A program made the position numbers and the translations under genes. A DNA stretch of 64,000 nucleotides from Legionella sp. W10-070 (GTDB lineage: Bacteria > Pseudomonadota > Gammaproteobacteria > Legionellales > Legionellaceae), in contig NZ_CAAAJC010000012.1 of NCBI RefSeq assembly GCF_900640175.1, positions 39,606 through 103,605 of the forward strand, written 5' to 3'. Below are positions 1 to 7,166 of the stretch, in pieces; position 1 is the first letter of the stretch, and every line of letters begins with the position of its first letter. The notes under the pieces were generated by a model. The model did no database searches, was not told the DNA's origin, and saw only the letters and a program-made list of their open reading frames with translations.

Positions 1-28
1 TATAATTAAACAGTGTTGCTTGATTCAT
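1..28 (-). CDS. Start of next conjugation gene (probably trbC), partial
   Basis: An ATG at 26-28 (reverse strand) opens a frame reading MNQATLFNY to the window edge. It sits 11 bases after the trbB stop and is preceded by a good Shine-Dalgarno (GGAGA, about 5 bases upstream). In IncP-like trb operons the gene after trbB is the pilin gene trbC, so that is the likely identity. Only nine residues are visible and the assignment rests on gene order alone. Confidence 0.45.
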
Positions 29-38
29 GGGGTTCTCC

Positions 39-1007
39 TTAAATGAGTGTTTCAATAATGTAATGTCCGTTTTCAAAGCCTTTTATGGATATGATGTCTT
101 CAACGCGCCGCCCTTGTGGGGTTCTTGCGATATGCACCACACAGTGAACTGCCTCACCAATGAGTGGCTCAATCTCAGCCGGTGCAGCAGGATTGCGGCT
201 AATCAGAGATTTCAAACGCTGAAGCCCCGCCAGGCAGTTATTGGCATGCAGTGTGGCGGCACCGCCTTCATGACCGGTATTCCAGGCATCAAGTAAATCC
301 AGCGCTTCTCCACCTCTGACCTCACCGACCAGGATTCGGTCAGGGCGCATTCGAAGGGTGGTTTTCAACAGTTGCGTCATGTTGACATCAAGTGTTGTGT
401 GGTATTGAACACAGTTTTCAGCAGCACATTGAATTTCTCCCGTGTCTTCGATAATAAAGACGCGCTCAGTGGGTGAGTGATTCACCATTTCATTGATAAT
501 GGCGTTAACCAATGTGGTTTTACCCGACCCCGTGCCGCCAACAACCAGAATGTTTCGATGCGTTTTCACTGCATTTTTAATCACCGCACATTGTGCTGTA
601 GTCATTACCTCTGATTGCACATAGTCATCCAGGCTAAATACCGAGATGGCTTTTTTACGAATGGCAAAAGTGGGCTTGGATACCACGGGGGGTAATTGCC
701 CTGCAAAGCGAGATCCATCCAGTGGCAGTTCGCCTTCAAGTATTGGATTAAATCGAGTGACCTCTTTTCCATGAAATCCAGCCACCGTTTTAATGATGGA
801 TTCTGCGCGTGCCTCAATGATGCTTCCTATGCAATGCATGGTTTCGCCAAGGCGCTCTTGCCAGAGTTTGCCATCGGCATTAAGCATGATTTCAACTGTT
901 TTTGGATCGTTTAACGCACTTTCGATTAAAGGCCCTAAATCACGCCGTAGTTTCTCTTTGGCTCTATCTTTTACCGTAACACTTTCATCGTCATGTCCTG
1001 TCATCAT
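39..1007 (-). CDS. trbB: TrbB, VirB11-type conjugation ATPase
   Basis: Hexameric VirB11/TrbB-family ATPase that energises pilus assembly and DNA transfer at the cytoplasmic face of a P-type (trb) type IV secretion channel. The 322-residue protein has a Walker A motif GGTGSGKT at residues 157-164, a downstream acidic box (IEDTGEI), a Walker B region (ILVGEVRGGEAL) and a His box (ATLHAN), in the usual VirB11 order and at the usual family length. Start could be either of two adjacent ATGs (1007 or 1004), with AAGGA just upstream. It lies downstream of the lvr module and the Lcl-like genes on the same strand, as expected for a Legionella trb-type ICE. It is distinct from the chromosomal Dot/Icm ATPase dotB at 35473-36615. 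Confidence 0.9.
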   Translation of the reverse strand: MMTGHDDESVTVKDRAKEKLRRDLGPLIESALNDPKTVEIMLNADGKLWQERLGETMHCIGSIIEARAESIIKTVAGFHGKEVTRFNPILEGELPLDGSRFAGQLPPVVSKPTFAIRKKAISVFSLDDYVQSEVMTTAQCAVIKNAVKTHRNILVVGGTGSGKTTLVNAIINEMVNHSPTERVFIIEDTGEIQCAAENCVQYHTTLDVNMTQLLKTTLRMRPDRILVGEVRGGEALDLLDAWNTGHEGGAATLHANNCLAGLQRLKSLISRNPAAPAEIEPLIGEAVHCVVHIARTPQGRRVEDIISIKGFENGHYIIETLI

Positions 1008-1024
1008 GGTCCTTGTTCTTGAGA

Positions 1025-1654
1025 TTAAAATACGATGGATAACCCAACGAGTATGGAGTCCTGAGAAGGGATCCCCTCGATGTACCCGGTTTCAGTAAAT
1101 GGATTGACCTGATAATTGGGATGACTGCCAAACACATGCTGATAGCCCAAAAAGAAGGCGCTGTTATCACTCATGCCATATCCAAGCCCGGCCTGAAGTT
1201 CAGGGTTTGTTTTTGCTAAATCGTTGACTTCATTCCTGTCGACTTGTAATTGCCTGTAGGCAAATCCTCCTTTAACAAAGCCAAACAAACCGGGGTTATC
1301 AAAAGGAGTTACCTTAAGGGTGAGCAACGCATCAATCAGAGGCTTAATCACAATACCCACCGGCTCACCGCCTAATACATCAAGCATGGGTTTGGGTGTG
1401 TCCAGTCGCATGGTGTTTCCGTTTTGCGCCCCGATTTCAAGACCCACGCTCAGCAGTTCAGAAACATCGTATTGCGCATCCAAACTCAACCGCCCCAGGA
1501 CGCTTTGCCCATCATGGGCATAAGCATGTTGATACTGAGTGGCTCCAGTGCTGCCGGAAATACCGAAGCGGAGTCCTTTGCAATCAAAGCAATTACTTGC
1601 CTGAGCCAGAGGGCTAAAAAGCGCTAGCCCCAAAAACAGATAGTGAATTTTCAT
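1025..1654 (-). CDS. Outer-membrane beta-barrel-like protein in the ICE
   Basis: A 209-residue protein with a signal peptide (MKIHYLFLGLALFSPLAQA) followed by alternating-polarity segments, repeated Gly/aromatic strands and a C-terminal Phe (GLSIVF), all typical of a small outer-membrane beta-barrel. The start at 1654 is chosen because the signal peptide begins there and AAGGA lies about 6 bases upstream; a longer frame back to 1726 would overlap the previous gene. It sits between the second Lcl-like gene and trbB on the same strand, so it is probably co-transcribed with the conjugation genes. Function is not recognised. Surface exposure, adhesion or entry exclusion are inferences from context only. 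Confidence 0.65.
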   Translation of the reverse strand: MKIHYLFLGLALFSPLAQASNCFDCKGLRFGISGSTGATQYQHAYAHDGQSVLGRLSLDAQYDVSELLSVGLEIGAQNGNTMRLDTPKPMLDVLGGEPVGIVIKPLIDALLTLKVTPFDNPGLFGFVKGGFAYRQLQVDRNEVNDLAKTNPELQAGLGYGMSDNSAFFLGYQHVFGSHPNYQVNPFTETGYIEGIPSQDSILVGLSIVF

Positions 1655-1670
1655 CGTGCATCCTTGTTGA

Positions 1671-2381
1671 TTAAAAACGGGATATTGCCCTGACACGACC
1701 CATCGTGTTTGCCTTATCGCTAGCAACTAATTCACCGCTTGAAAAATTAATCAGCCATGCGTTCGAAGCACTTGCTTCGGTTGAGGTCCAATAAAAGTCG
1801 GGGGCAAAGGATGCACGATTGCCTGCGCGCAAATTGGTGTGCATCAATTGCAACTCAAAAGCCGAGGGTAAATACCAGCCGCCATAACAAACACCTTGAT
1901 TGACGATGGGCGTTTTACAGGGCGTGATGCCATCGGCTTGAACTTGAAATTGAGAGGCCAGGAGGGCAGCAAATCGGCCTTTTTGATTATCAATGGTCTG
2001 GCTTGCAATGATGAGGCGCGTATTGGTCTCACCAGAACCGATACCATCACCTCGTGCATTGGTTATTTTGTTGCCTGAAGCCCCATTGCGCCATTGAATA
2101 CCTTCTTCAGTCACGTCAATTTTGCTGGCGATCAAGCCGTGTTGTTTAGATTCATCCACCCAGAAAATAATGCCACCATGATATGCTTCACCAAGCTGGT
2201 GCAGGTTTTGATTGGCTTTTAAATGTCCGATTTCGTCAAAGAGTTTCTGGATATTAATATTGGCTTCACCAATTAGAGTGTAGGCATACTGAATTTTCGC
2301 CCACATTTCAGTATCATCGGCTGCAAATGAGGATGCAGCTGGGAGCAATAAAGCAAGTCCAAGTAATTTTTTTAATGTCAT
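1671..2381 (-). CDS. Secreted Lcl-C-domain (DUF1566-like) protein, copy 1
   Basis: 236 residues with a signal peptide ending near SSFAADD, a short helical stretch, then a domain of the Lcl_C/DUF1566 type. The landmarks are GGIIFWVDESKQHGLIA, WRNG, NARGDG, CYGGWYLPSAFELQLM and the terminal YWTSTEASASNAWLINFSSG block. This is the same domain that ends the Legionella collagen-like adhesin Lcl, but no collagen repeats are present. It is clearly paralogous to the next upstream gene (2400-3116), which keeps the same landmarks in order, and is separated from it by 18 bases. Role is unknown; a surface or glycan-binding function is inferred from the Lcl relationship. Confidence 0.75.
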   Translation of the reverse strand: MTLKKLLGLALLLPAASSFAADDTEMWAKIQYAYTLIGEANINIQKLFDEIGHLKANQNLHQLGEAYHGGIIFWVDESKQHGLIASKIDVTEEGIQWRNGASGNKITNARGDGIGSGETNTRLIIASQTIDNQKGRFAALLASQFQVQADGITPCKTPIVNQGVCYGGWYLPSAFELQLMHTNLRAGNRASFAPDFYWTSTEASASNAWLINFSSGELVASDKANTMGRVRAISRF

Positions 2382-2399
2382 GGTTTGATTCCTTATCGG

Positions 2400-3116
2400 T
2401 TAAAATGCATGGATGGGAAGAACATGAGCCTCCATAGCCTTATCTGTACTAGACTGGGCACCACTGCCAAAGTCGAACACATAAGCACTAGAAACACTGT
2501 CTTCACTAGAACTCCAATAACGACCTGCAATCCATTGTCCTAACCCATGAAGGTAGAGGTTTTGTCGTATCAGTTGTAACTCGGCCAATGACGGCAAATA
2601 CCAGTTGCCATAACAAGCTTGAGTTTGATTACAAGGGGTCTCGCCATCTTCCTGAACCGCGAATTGATGGGCAATCAGTGCAGCAAATTGGCCTTCCTGA
2701 TCGTCAATCGTTTGTTCAGAAATGATAAGATGCGTGTTTGAAAGACCTGCAAAAAGGCCATTCGCTCTGGCATTGGTGGTTTTGTCGCCACTTTCACCAT
2801 TTCTCCAGGGAATGCCTGCACCCGTTGTTGGGATCACGCGGGCGGCAACCAAGCCATGCTGCTGCGACTCATCCAACCAAAACACCACGCCGCCTTGATA
2901 CAACTCACCAATACGATGCTTCAGTTCGGTGATTTGCGCCTCAATTCGGGTGTTTTCTTGGTGGATTTGAATCTGAACCTGTTCAACCGCCTCTTTAATT
3001 TGTTTATCCACATATTCTTTGGAAGCAGGACTTGCCGAGACAAAGGGGGATAGCACTATCAGAGCTAATGCTATGGCCGTTGAACCTGGCTTTTGATTCA
3101 TGGAGCGCTTAGTCAT
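2400..3116 (-). CDS. Secreted Lcl-C-domain (DUF1566-like) protein, copy 2
   Basis: 238 residues: a signal peptide (hydrophobic core AIALALIVLSPFVSA), a charged helical, probably coiled-coil region at about residues 33-70, then an Lcl_C/DUF1566 domain starting GGVVFWLDESQQHGLVAA and ending in the YWSSSEDSVSSAYVFDFGSG block. Paralogue of the neighbour at 1671-2381. The ATG at 3116 is preceded by GAGGAAG at good spacing. It lies 14 bases after lvrC, so it belongs to the lvr/trb transcription unit. The coiled coil suggests trimerisation, as in Lcl, but this is inference. No catalytic motif is visible. Confidence 0.75.
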   Translation of the reverse strand: MTKRSMNQKPGSTAIALALIVLSPFVSASPASKEYVDKQIKEAVEQVQIQIHQENTRIEAQITELKHRIGELYQGGVVFWLDESQQHGLVAARVIPTTGAGIPWRNGESGDKTTNARANGLFAGLSNTHLIISEQTIDDQEGQFAALIAHQFAVQEDGETPCNQTQACYGNWYLPSLAELQLIRQNLYLHGLGQWIAGRYWSSSEDSVSSAYVFDFGSGAQSSTDKAMEAHVLPIHAF

Positions 3117-3130
3117 GACTCACTTCCTCG

Positions 3131-3403
3131 TTATTGATGATGTGCTGCAGGCTGGCTGCTGTGTTTAAATTTGGAGATGAGTCGATCCACGATGCTTACT
3201 TTGTTAGGGGCGGCTTCATAAAACCAGGCATCCTGTTGACGCTCTCTGTAGATGCGTCTTTGAATTTCATCGCGGTGAACAGGAAGCGATTGTGGGGCAT
3301 CAAAGGCCAGACGCACTTCACCTTGACGATAACCCACCACTGTGCAGTACACGTCTTCACCGATAACTACCGACTCACCAACTTTTCTTGTTAAAACCAA
3401 CAT
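3131..3403 (-). CDS. lvrC: CsrA paralogue of the ICE (LvrC/CsrT type)
   Basis: RNA-binding post-transcriptional regulator of the CsrA family. The first 50 residues match the family closely (MLVLTRKVGESVVIGEDV, then VRLAFDAP and VHRDEIQRRI, which includes the Arg that contacts GGA in target RNA). The 90-residue protein carries a tail of about 35 residues that core CsrA lacks. A strong AGGAG lies 6 bases before the ATG. ICE-borne CsrA paralogues at this position are known from Legionella as LvrC or CsrT and are linked to control of ICE excision and host traits. It is the last gene of the lvrA-lvrB-lvrC set and immediately precedes the secreted Lcl-like genes. Confidence 0.88.
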   Translation of the reverse strand: MLVLTRKVGESVVIGEDVYCTVVGYRQGEVRLAFDAPQSLPVHRDEIQRRIYRERQQDAWFYEAAPNKVSIVDRLISKFKHSSQPAAHHQ

Positions 3404-3422
3404 GGTTTTTCTCCTTGTTTTG

Positions 3423-3875
3423 TTAAATTAAATAGGCTTTGCATTGCCTGATATGTAGTTCAACCACAGCTTCGCTTACTGGCTGGTAAGCATCTTTTGC
3501 TACATAAAACGAACGGCGTTTCTTGATAGAACGACAAAGACCAATCATCTGCGGCAAACTTGGCGGCATTTCGGTATGATCGCGACAGGTTAAAATCGCC
3601 TCATTCAAAACCGCATCACTGAACGGCTCTAAACCCTCCAGCCACTCTTTTTTTGCAAACTCTAAAAATCCTTCACTCTTAAACTGGCTGCGCCATAAAT
3701 GCCCGTAAAACACAGCAAAGCGGGTAAACAGATTCTCAATCCGCTTTTTAGAGCTGTCGGTAGCTCCGCAGGCTGATGACGTTGGATTGCTGCTGTTCGT
3801 CTTCACTGCTTCCTGCTTCTGGATTCCAGAAGGGGTCAATGGCTTCGTTGTTAGTATTTGTGCGACGCTTCTCAT
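3423..3875 (-). CDS. lvrB: LvrB; resembles a phage P-type helicase loader
   Basis: 150 residues, the middle gene of the lvrA-lvrB-lvrC module. Residues 1-40 are low-complexity and probably flexible. The rest is helical with Trp/Phe-rich segments (RFAVFYGHLWRSQF, FLEFAKKEWL) and a conserved-looking PPSLPQMIGLCRSIKKRR stretch. This layout reminds me of phage lambda P-type replication proteins that load the DnaB helicase; that comparison is my inference and no family search was possible. The ATG at 3875 has a strong AGGAG about 7 bases upstream, supporting a genuine 128-base out-of-frame overlap with the 3' end of lvrA. Confidence 0.72.
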   Translation of the reverse strand: MRSVAQILTTKPLTPSGIQKQEAVKTNSSNPTSSACGATDSSKKRIENLFTRFAVFYGHLWRSQFKSEGFLEFAKKEWLEGLEPFSDAVLNEAILTCRDHTEMPPSLPQMIGLCRSIKKRRSFYVAKDAYQPVSEAVVELHIRQCKAYLI

Positions 3876-4623
3876 TCCTTTTCTCCTGCGTTAATTCGAT
3901 TTTGACTTCATCTTCCCAACATCTTTGCGATAACCAGTTCGCTGGAAATTTCCATGCAGGAACCCATTCGTCATGGGCTTCTTTTGCATGACGGGCTTTA
4001 ATTTGGCTGTCTAATGCTTGCAGCATGGTTTGCAGTAAACGCTCATCGGGATTGATTTGTTGGAAAATTTCAAAAGCACGCTCGCGAGATTTTTTCTCGG
4101 GGTATAAACGCCAGAAGTGATCGAATTGGCGTAATAAATAAATATAATTATCTTCTTTTAGAGGTATGGCGGCTTTTGGGGTTTCAGCTATGTCGGCTTT
4201 TACTTCCACATCCTCAGAAAACCCAGTATTTACAAGGATTTTCTCGAGCGGCTTTGTGGCGGCTTTCCATGGCGGGTTTATGGCGGCTTTATTTTGGACA
4301 GAATAATCCAATGAAGCTAAAGAACATTTTAAAATAAGCTGCATACCGTCAGATTGAATTTCAATTAAGCCAGCACGTGCCAAACCATAAATGGCACGAC
4401 GTACCTGATCACGAGAGAAACTTTGGCTTTTAATTCCCCGATTGGGCTCAATATAAAGCTGTTCAGATATCGACTGATGACTAATTCGCCGCTTGATACC
4501 CGTTATTCCAGTTTTAAGATCCATATACGGTCGTATTCCTCTAAGATAAGTCAACTGCTGGATATGAGGTAAGCCACTCATTGCCGCCAGCTCATTACCA
4601 TTTATGACAAAATCCATCATCAT
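3748..4623 (-). CDS. lvrA: LvrA; probable winged-helix replication/DNA-binding protein
   Basis: 291 residues, first gene of the leftward lvr operon and divergent from the repressor lvrR. The N-terminal 110 residues look like a winged-helix domain (ISHQSISEQLYIEPN, then SFSRDQVRRAIYGLARAGLI), similar in style to phage O-type or RepA/DnaD-like replication initiators. After a linker, residues about 150-230 are helical with aromatic residues (LLRQFDHFWRLYPEKKSRERA, shortened here to its start and end ideas: FDHFWRLYPEKKSRE). Three consecutive ATG codons occur at the start. Known in Legionella ICEs as lvrA without an established biochemical role; a replication role is inference from architecture and from the neighbouring lvrB. 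Confidence 0.75.
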   Translation of the reverse strand: MMMDFVINGNELAAMSGLPHIQQLTYLRGIRPYMDLKTGITGIKRRISHQSISEQLYIEPNRGIKSQSFSRDQVRRAIYGLARAGLIEIQSDGMQLILKCSLASLDYSVQNKAAINPPWKAATKPLEKILVNTGFSEDVEVKADIAETPKAAIPLKEDNYIYLLRQFDHFWRLYPEKKSRERAFEIFQQINPDERLLQTMLQALDSQIKARHAKEAHDEWVPAWKFPANWLSQRCWEDEVKIELTQEKRNEKRRTNTNNEAIDPFWNPEAGSSEDEQQQSNVISLRSYRQL

Positions 4624-4658
4624 GCCTATCCCTGTTAAATCTCGTTTTTACTTTCATA

Positions 4659-4742
4659 GTGTGATATATTTATAAAAATGAAACTTAAATATCACAAAAT
4701 GTGAATAATAAGATTCACTATATATCACGTTACGTGATATAT
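4659..4742. promoter_or_regulatory. lvrR/lvrA divergent control region with operators
   Basis: The 150-base gap between divergent lvrA and lvrR holds a perfect 11+1+11 inverted repeat at 4720-4742 (arms ATATATCACGT and its complement around a single T), a second dyad TCACAAAATGTGA at 4692-4704, and a related half site GTGATATAT at 4661-4669. All share a TCAC/GTGA core, as expected for operators of one dimeric repressor. The obvious candidate binder is LvrR encoded alongside; binding to both promoters would switch the lvr module. Confidence 0.75.
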
Positions 4743-4773
4743 CAATGGGTAAACTACATTTTTTGGGGTAAAT

Positions 4774-5448
4774 TTGACTGAGCTGAATATCAAAAAGGAA
4801 ATTGGCAAGCGTATTCTTGAAGCACGGAAGGCTAAAGGCTTGACGTTAAAAGCTCTCGGTGAGCTTGCTGGGGGATTGAAACAAACGCGCCTGACGAATT
4901 GGGAGCAGGGTGTGCGTACACCCGGGCCGGAAGAGATTAAATCACTTGCGCGTGCGTTGGATGTTTCGCCTGCTTATTTGATGTGTTTGTCGGATGAAAC
5001 ACTCGTAAAAAGCATAAAAAAAACCAGTCACTTAATTCCGCTTTTGGATCATCATCAGGCTTGTCAAGCAAGGTTACATGTCAATGAATTTCGTGAACAA
5101 GGTACATGTATCGATGCTGCATTAATTTCTGTAAGTGCTGCATTACTACCGGAATTAAGTGATGAAGCATTTGCTCTTAAAATGACAGATGAAAGTATGA
5201 TACCTGAAATTCGAGTTAATGACTTACTGGTTATTGATCCTTTAATTTTACCTAAGCCTGGAGATTACGTTGCGGTTAAAGTTGAGGGGCAAAAGGAGGT
5301 AATTATTTGTCAGTATAAGAAATTGTCTTATACCTCATCCGAATTTGAGCTGATAACGTCGAATGACAATTGGCCAAATATTAAACTGGATGATGGTCTT
5401 GAAATAGAAATTCTTGGTAGAGTAGTCCAGAAGATTCATTCATATTAA
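4774..5448 (+). CDS. lvrR: LvrR, LexA/CI-type repressor with S24 peptidase domain
   Basis: 224-residue regulator: N-terminal HTH_XRE domain (residues about 8-68, with LTLKALGELAGGLKQTRLTNWEQG as the helix-turn-helix, quoted here only as its core KQTRLTNWEQG) and a C-terminal S24/LexA-like domain with catalytic Ser141 (TDESMIPEIR) and Lys169 (DYVAVKVEG). Such proteins repress mobile-element genes and self-cleave on RecA activation. It is the repressor of Legionella lvr modules. The start is a TTG at 4774 preceded by TGGGGTA; no better ATG exists before the HTH. Divergent from lvrA across an operator-rich gap, so it probably autoregulates. Confidence 0.85.
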   Translation: MTELNIKKEIGKRILEARKAKGLTLKALGELAGGLKQTRLTNWEQGVRTPGPEEIKSLARALDVSPAYLMCLSDETLVKSIKKTSHLIPLLDHHQACQARLHVNEFREQGTCIDAALISVSAALLPELSDEAFALKMTDESMIPEIRVNDLLVIDPLILPKPGDYVAVKVEGQKEVIICQYKKLSYTSSEFELITSNDNWPNIKLDDGLEIEILGRVVQKIHSY

Positions 5449-5565
5449 TGATTATTTTTTCTATCGACTCTTTATTTCAATGACCTCCAATAAAACCCAT
5501 TATCCATTCTCTCTACAAATTTTAGTTATATACTCTAATAGAAATAATAGTTTGCTTCGCAAATA

Positions 5566-5618
5566 ATCGGCTTAAATCGGCAAAGATCGGTTGACATCAG
5601 TTAATCTGTTTGTATACT
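5566..5618 (+). promoter_or_regulatory. BREX operon promoter with three 10-bp iterons
   Basis: A near-consensus sigma-70 promoter: TTGACA at 5591-5596, 16 bases, TATACT at 5613-5618. Directly upstream, ATCGG occurs three times at 5566, 5576 and 5586, exactly one helical turn apart, the last copy abutting the -35 box. The leader between the -10 box and the first gene contains an imperfect hairpin (about 5633-5643 with 5655-5663). The iterons are the natural operator for the HTH protein encoded first in the operon; this is inference. Confidence 0.75.
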
Positions 5619-5719
5619 TTAAAGATATTTAAATGGGGAGAGACATACCAATTTTTCTCCCATACTTCGATTTAGGCAATTACATCGTTTTACACCATCG
5701 CCCACGAGGAGTTTGAAAA

Positions 5720-5923
5720 ATGGAAGAGATGGAAGACCGCTGGTTATCAATAAGTGAAATATGTAAATACCTCGGTGTTAGCAGTGACACCGTGTACAAG
5801 TGGATTGATAAACATGAAATGCCCGCGCATCGTATGGGTCGCCTTTGGAAGCTTAAGAAAAATGAAGTGGATAAGTGGGTGAAGGCTGGTGGTGCAGCGG
5901 ATCATTACTGCAAGGAAACATAA
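5720..5923 (+). CDS. Small HTH (excisionase/MerR-like) regulator at head of BREX operon
   Basis: 67-residue DNA-binding protein of the HTH_17/excisionase type: WLSISEICKYLGVSSDTVYKW forms the helix-turn-helix (core EICKYLGVSSDTVYKW), followed by the wing HRMGRLWKLKKNEVDKWV. GAGGAG lies 8 bases before the ATG. It is six bases from brxA and shares the promoter, so it is probably an autoregulator of the BREX operon. BREX loci are often controlled by the larger WYL protein BrxR; none is present here, so this small protein may fill that place. It could alternatively serve as an excision factor for the ICE, though its position argues for BREX control. Confidence 0.8.
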   Translation: MEEMEDRWLSISEICKYLGVSSDTVYKWIDKHEMPAHRMGRLWKLKKNEVDKWVKAGGAADHYCKET

Positions 5924-5929
5924 GAAAAA

Positions 5930-6556
5930 ATGAGTACCGAAAGATATAACATGTCATTTATAGGGGGTAGTCTTCTTCATCGTGAATCGGTGAAGCTGGC
6001 CGAGTTATATCTTGAACTTGGAGATTGGGATGCTGTTCGAGAAATAGTCATGCTAGAAAACATGTTGCAAACTAGAACACTAAGCACGCTCAAGCGAATT
6101 TCTAAGGAGATTATATCCAGGCTTCAAGTTCTAAACCGAGCAGAACTGGAGATGTTCGTTGGGGGTCACCATCAAGAGCAAGCCTATCTTTTGTGGCTAG
6201 CAATATGCCGTCGGTATAAATTTATTGCTCATTTTGCCGTCGAGGTACTTCGAGAGCGTTTTATTACATTAAAAACTGATCTGACACACGAAGATTTTAA
6301 CTCATTCTTGAACCGAAAATCAGAATGGCATTCTGAGCTTGATGAAATCGCTCCGTCGACAAAATACAAATTAAGACAAATTCTGTTCAAGATTCTTCGA
6401 GAAGCAGAGCTCTTAACGACAAAAAATATAATTAATGGCGCTATATTGAGTCCCAGACTATTGGATCTTCTGCATAAGGGGAATCCTCGCGAAGTATTGT
6501 ATTTCCCTTTATTTGAATCCGATTTAAAAGAGAAGGAAAAATGTCAGACGATATAG
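5930..6556 (+). CDS. brxA: BrxA (DUF1819), BREX inner-membrane-associated family protein
   Basis: 208-residue BrxA-type protein, first structural gene of a type 1 BREX phage-defence operon. The diagnostic N-terminal MSFIGGSLLHRESVKLAELY block is present (residues 8-27), followed by a helical, charged body; length is normal for DUF1819. BrxA is a small DNA-binding protein in characterised systems and is needed for defence in some but not all. ATG at 5930 is used; a second ATG 21 bases on begins the conserved block and is possible. Overlaps brxB by 16 bases. Confidence 0.92.
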   Translation: MSTERYNMSFIGGSLLHRESVKLAELYLELGDWDAVREIVMLENMLQTRTLSTLKRISKEIISRLQVLNRAELEMFVGGHHQEQAYLLWLAICRRYKFIAHFAVEVLRERFITLKTDLTHEDFNSFLNRKSEWHSELDEIAPSTKYKLRQILFKILREAELLTTKNIINGAILSPRLLDLLHKGNPREVLYFPLFESDLKEKEKCQTI

Positions 6557-7152
6557 CCAAAATGCCTATACAAGATAGATTTCAGCATCTCTTATCCGTC
6601 TTATCAAGTCAGCGATTTCTTGATAAGCAGGGACTTGGTAATGAAGTTCCATTCTTCATATGTCCTTTTAAGCCAGAAGAATCTGTTGAAATAAAACGCC
6701 ATATGCATCAATTGGTAAAGCGCCTTGAGTTGCTCGGTATTCGTATTTTGGAAATAAATCTTTACGATTTATCGATCGAAATTCTTAAAGATCGAGCTAT
6801 TTGGGATCAGATCCTCGAAATGGAGGAATTTGTCTCAAAAGATCAACTAAAAGAGCTGTTGCAAGGCGTACTCGATCCTGAAGCGCATCTTGTGCCAGCT
6901 ATAGCGACTAAACTGTTAAATGAAGACTTTGAAGTACTTTTTCTTACTGGAATTGGTGAAGTTTTTCCGTACATTCGTTCACACAATGTTTTAAATAATT
7001 TACAGAGCACGGCTAAAGAAAAGCCGACTGTGATGTTTTTCCCCGGAGATTATACTCATTCATTGGAATCCGGAGCATCGCTCGATCTTTTTGGGAGGCT
7101 ACATGACGATAAATATTATCGGGCATTCAATATTTTTCACTGCGAAGCATAA
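6541..7152 (+). CDS. brxB: BrxB (DUF1788)
   Basis: 203-residue DUF1788 protein, the second core gene of type 1 BREX. Recognisable features are the FFICPFKPEE stretch, an alpha/beta body predicted to lack catalytic motifs, LFLTGIGEVFPYIRSHNVLNNL and PTVMFFPGDYTHSLESG near the C-terminus. BrxB is an essential BREX component in Escherichia coli and is thought to act within the multi-protein complex. AAGGA precedes the ATG, and the gene overlaps brxA, implying translational coupling. Followed by brxC after 14 bases. Confidence 0.92.
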   Translation: MSDDIAKMPIQDRFQHLLSVLSSQRFLDKQGLGNEVPFFICPFKPEESVEIKRHMHQLVKRLELLGIRILEINLYDLSIEILKDRAIWDQILEMEEFVSKDQLKELLQGVLDPEAHLVPAIATKLLNEDFEVLFLTGIGEVFPYIRSHNVLNNLQSTAKEKPTVMFFPGDYTHSLESGASLDLFGRLHDDKYYRAFNIFHCEA

Positions 7153-7166
7153 AAGAGGAAAGTTTG

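Noticed and set aside
3134..3394. An 86-aa rightward ORF opposite lvrC
   Set aside because: Fully antisense to the CsrA paralogue, whose ribosome site and family match are clear.
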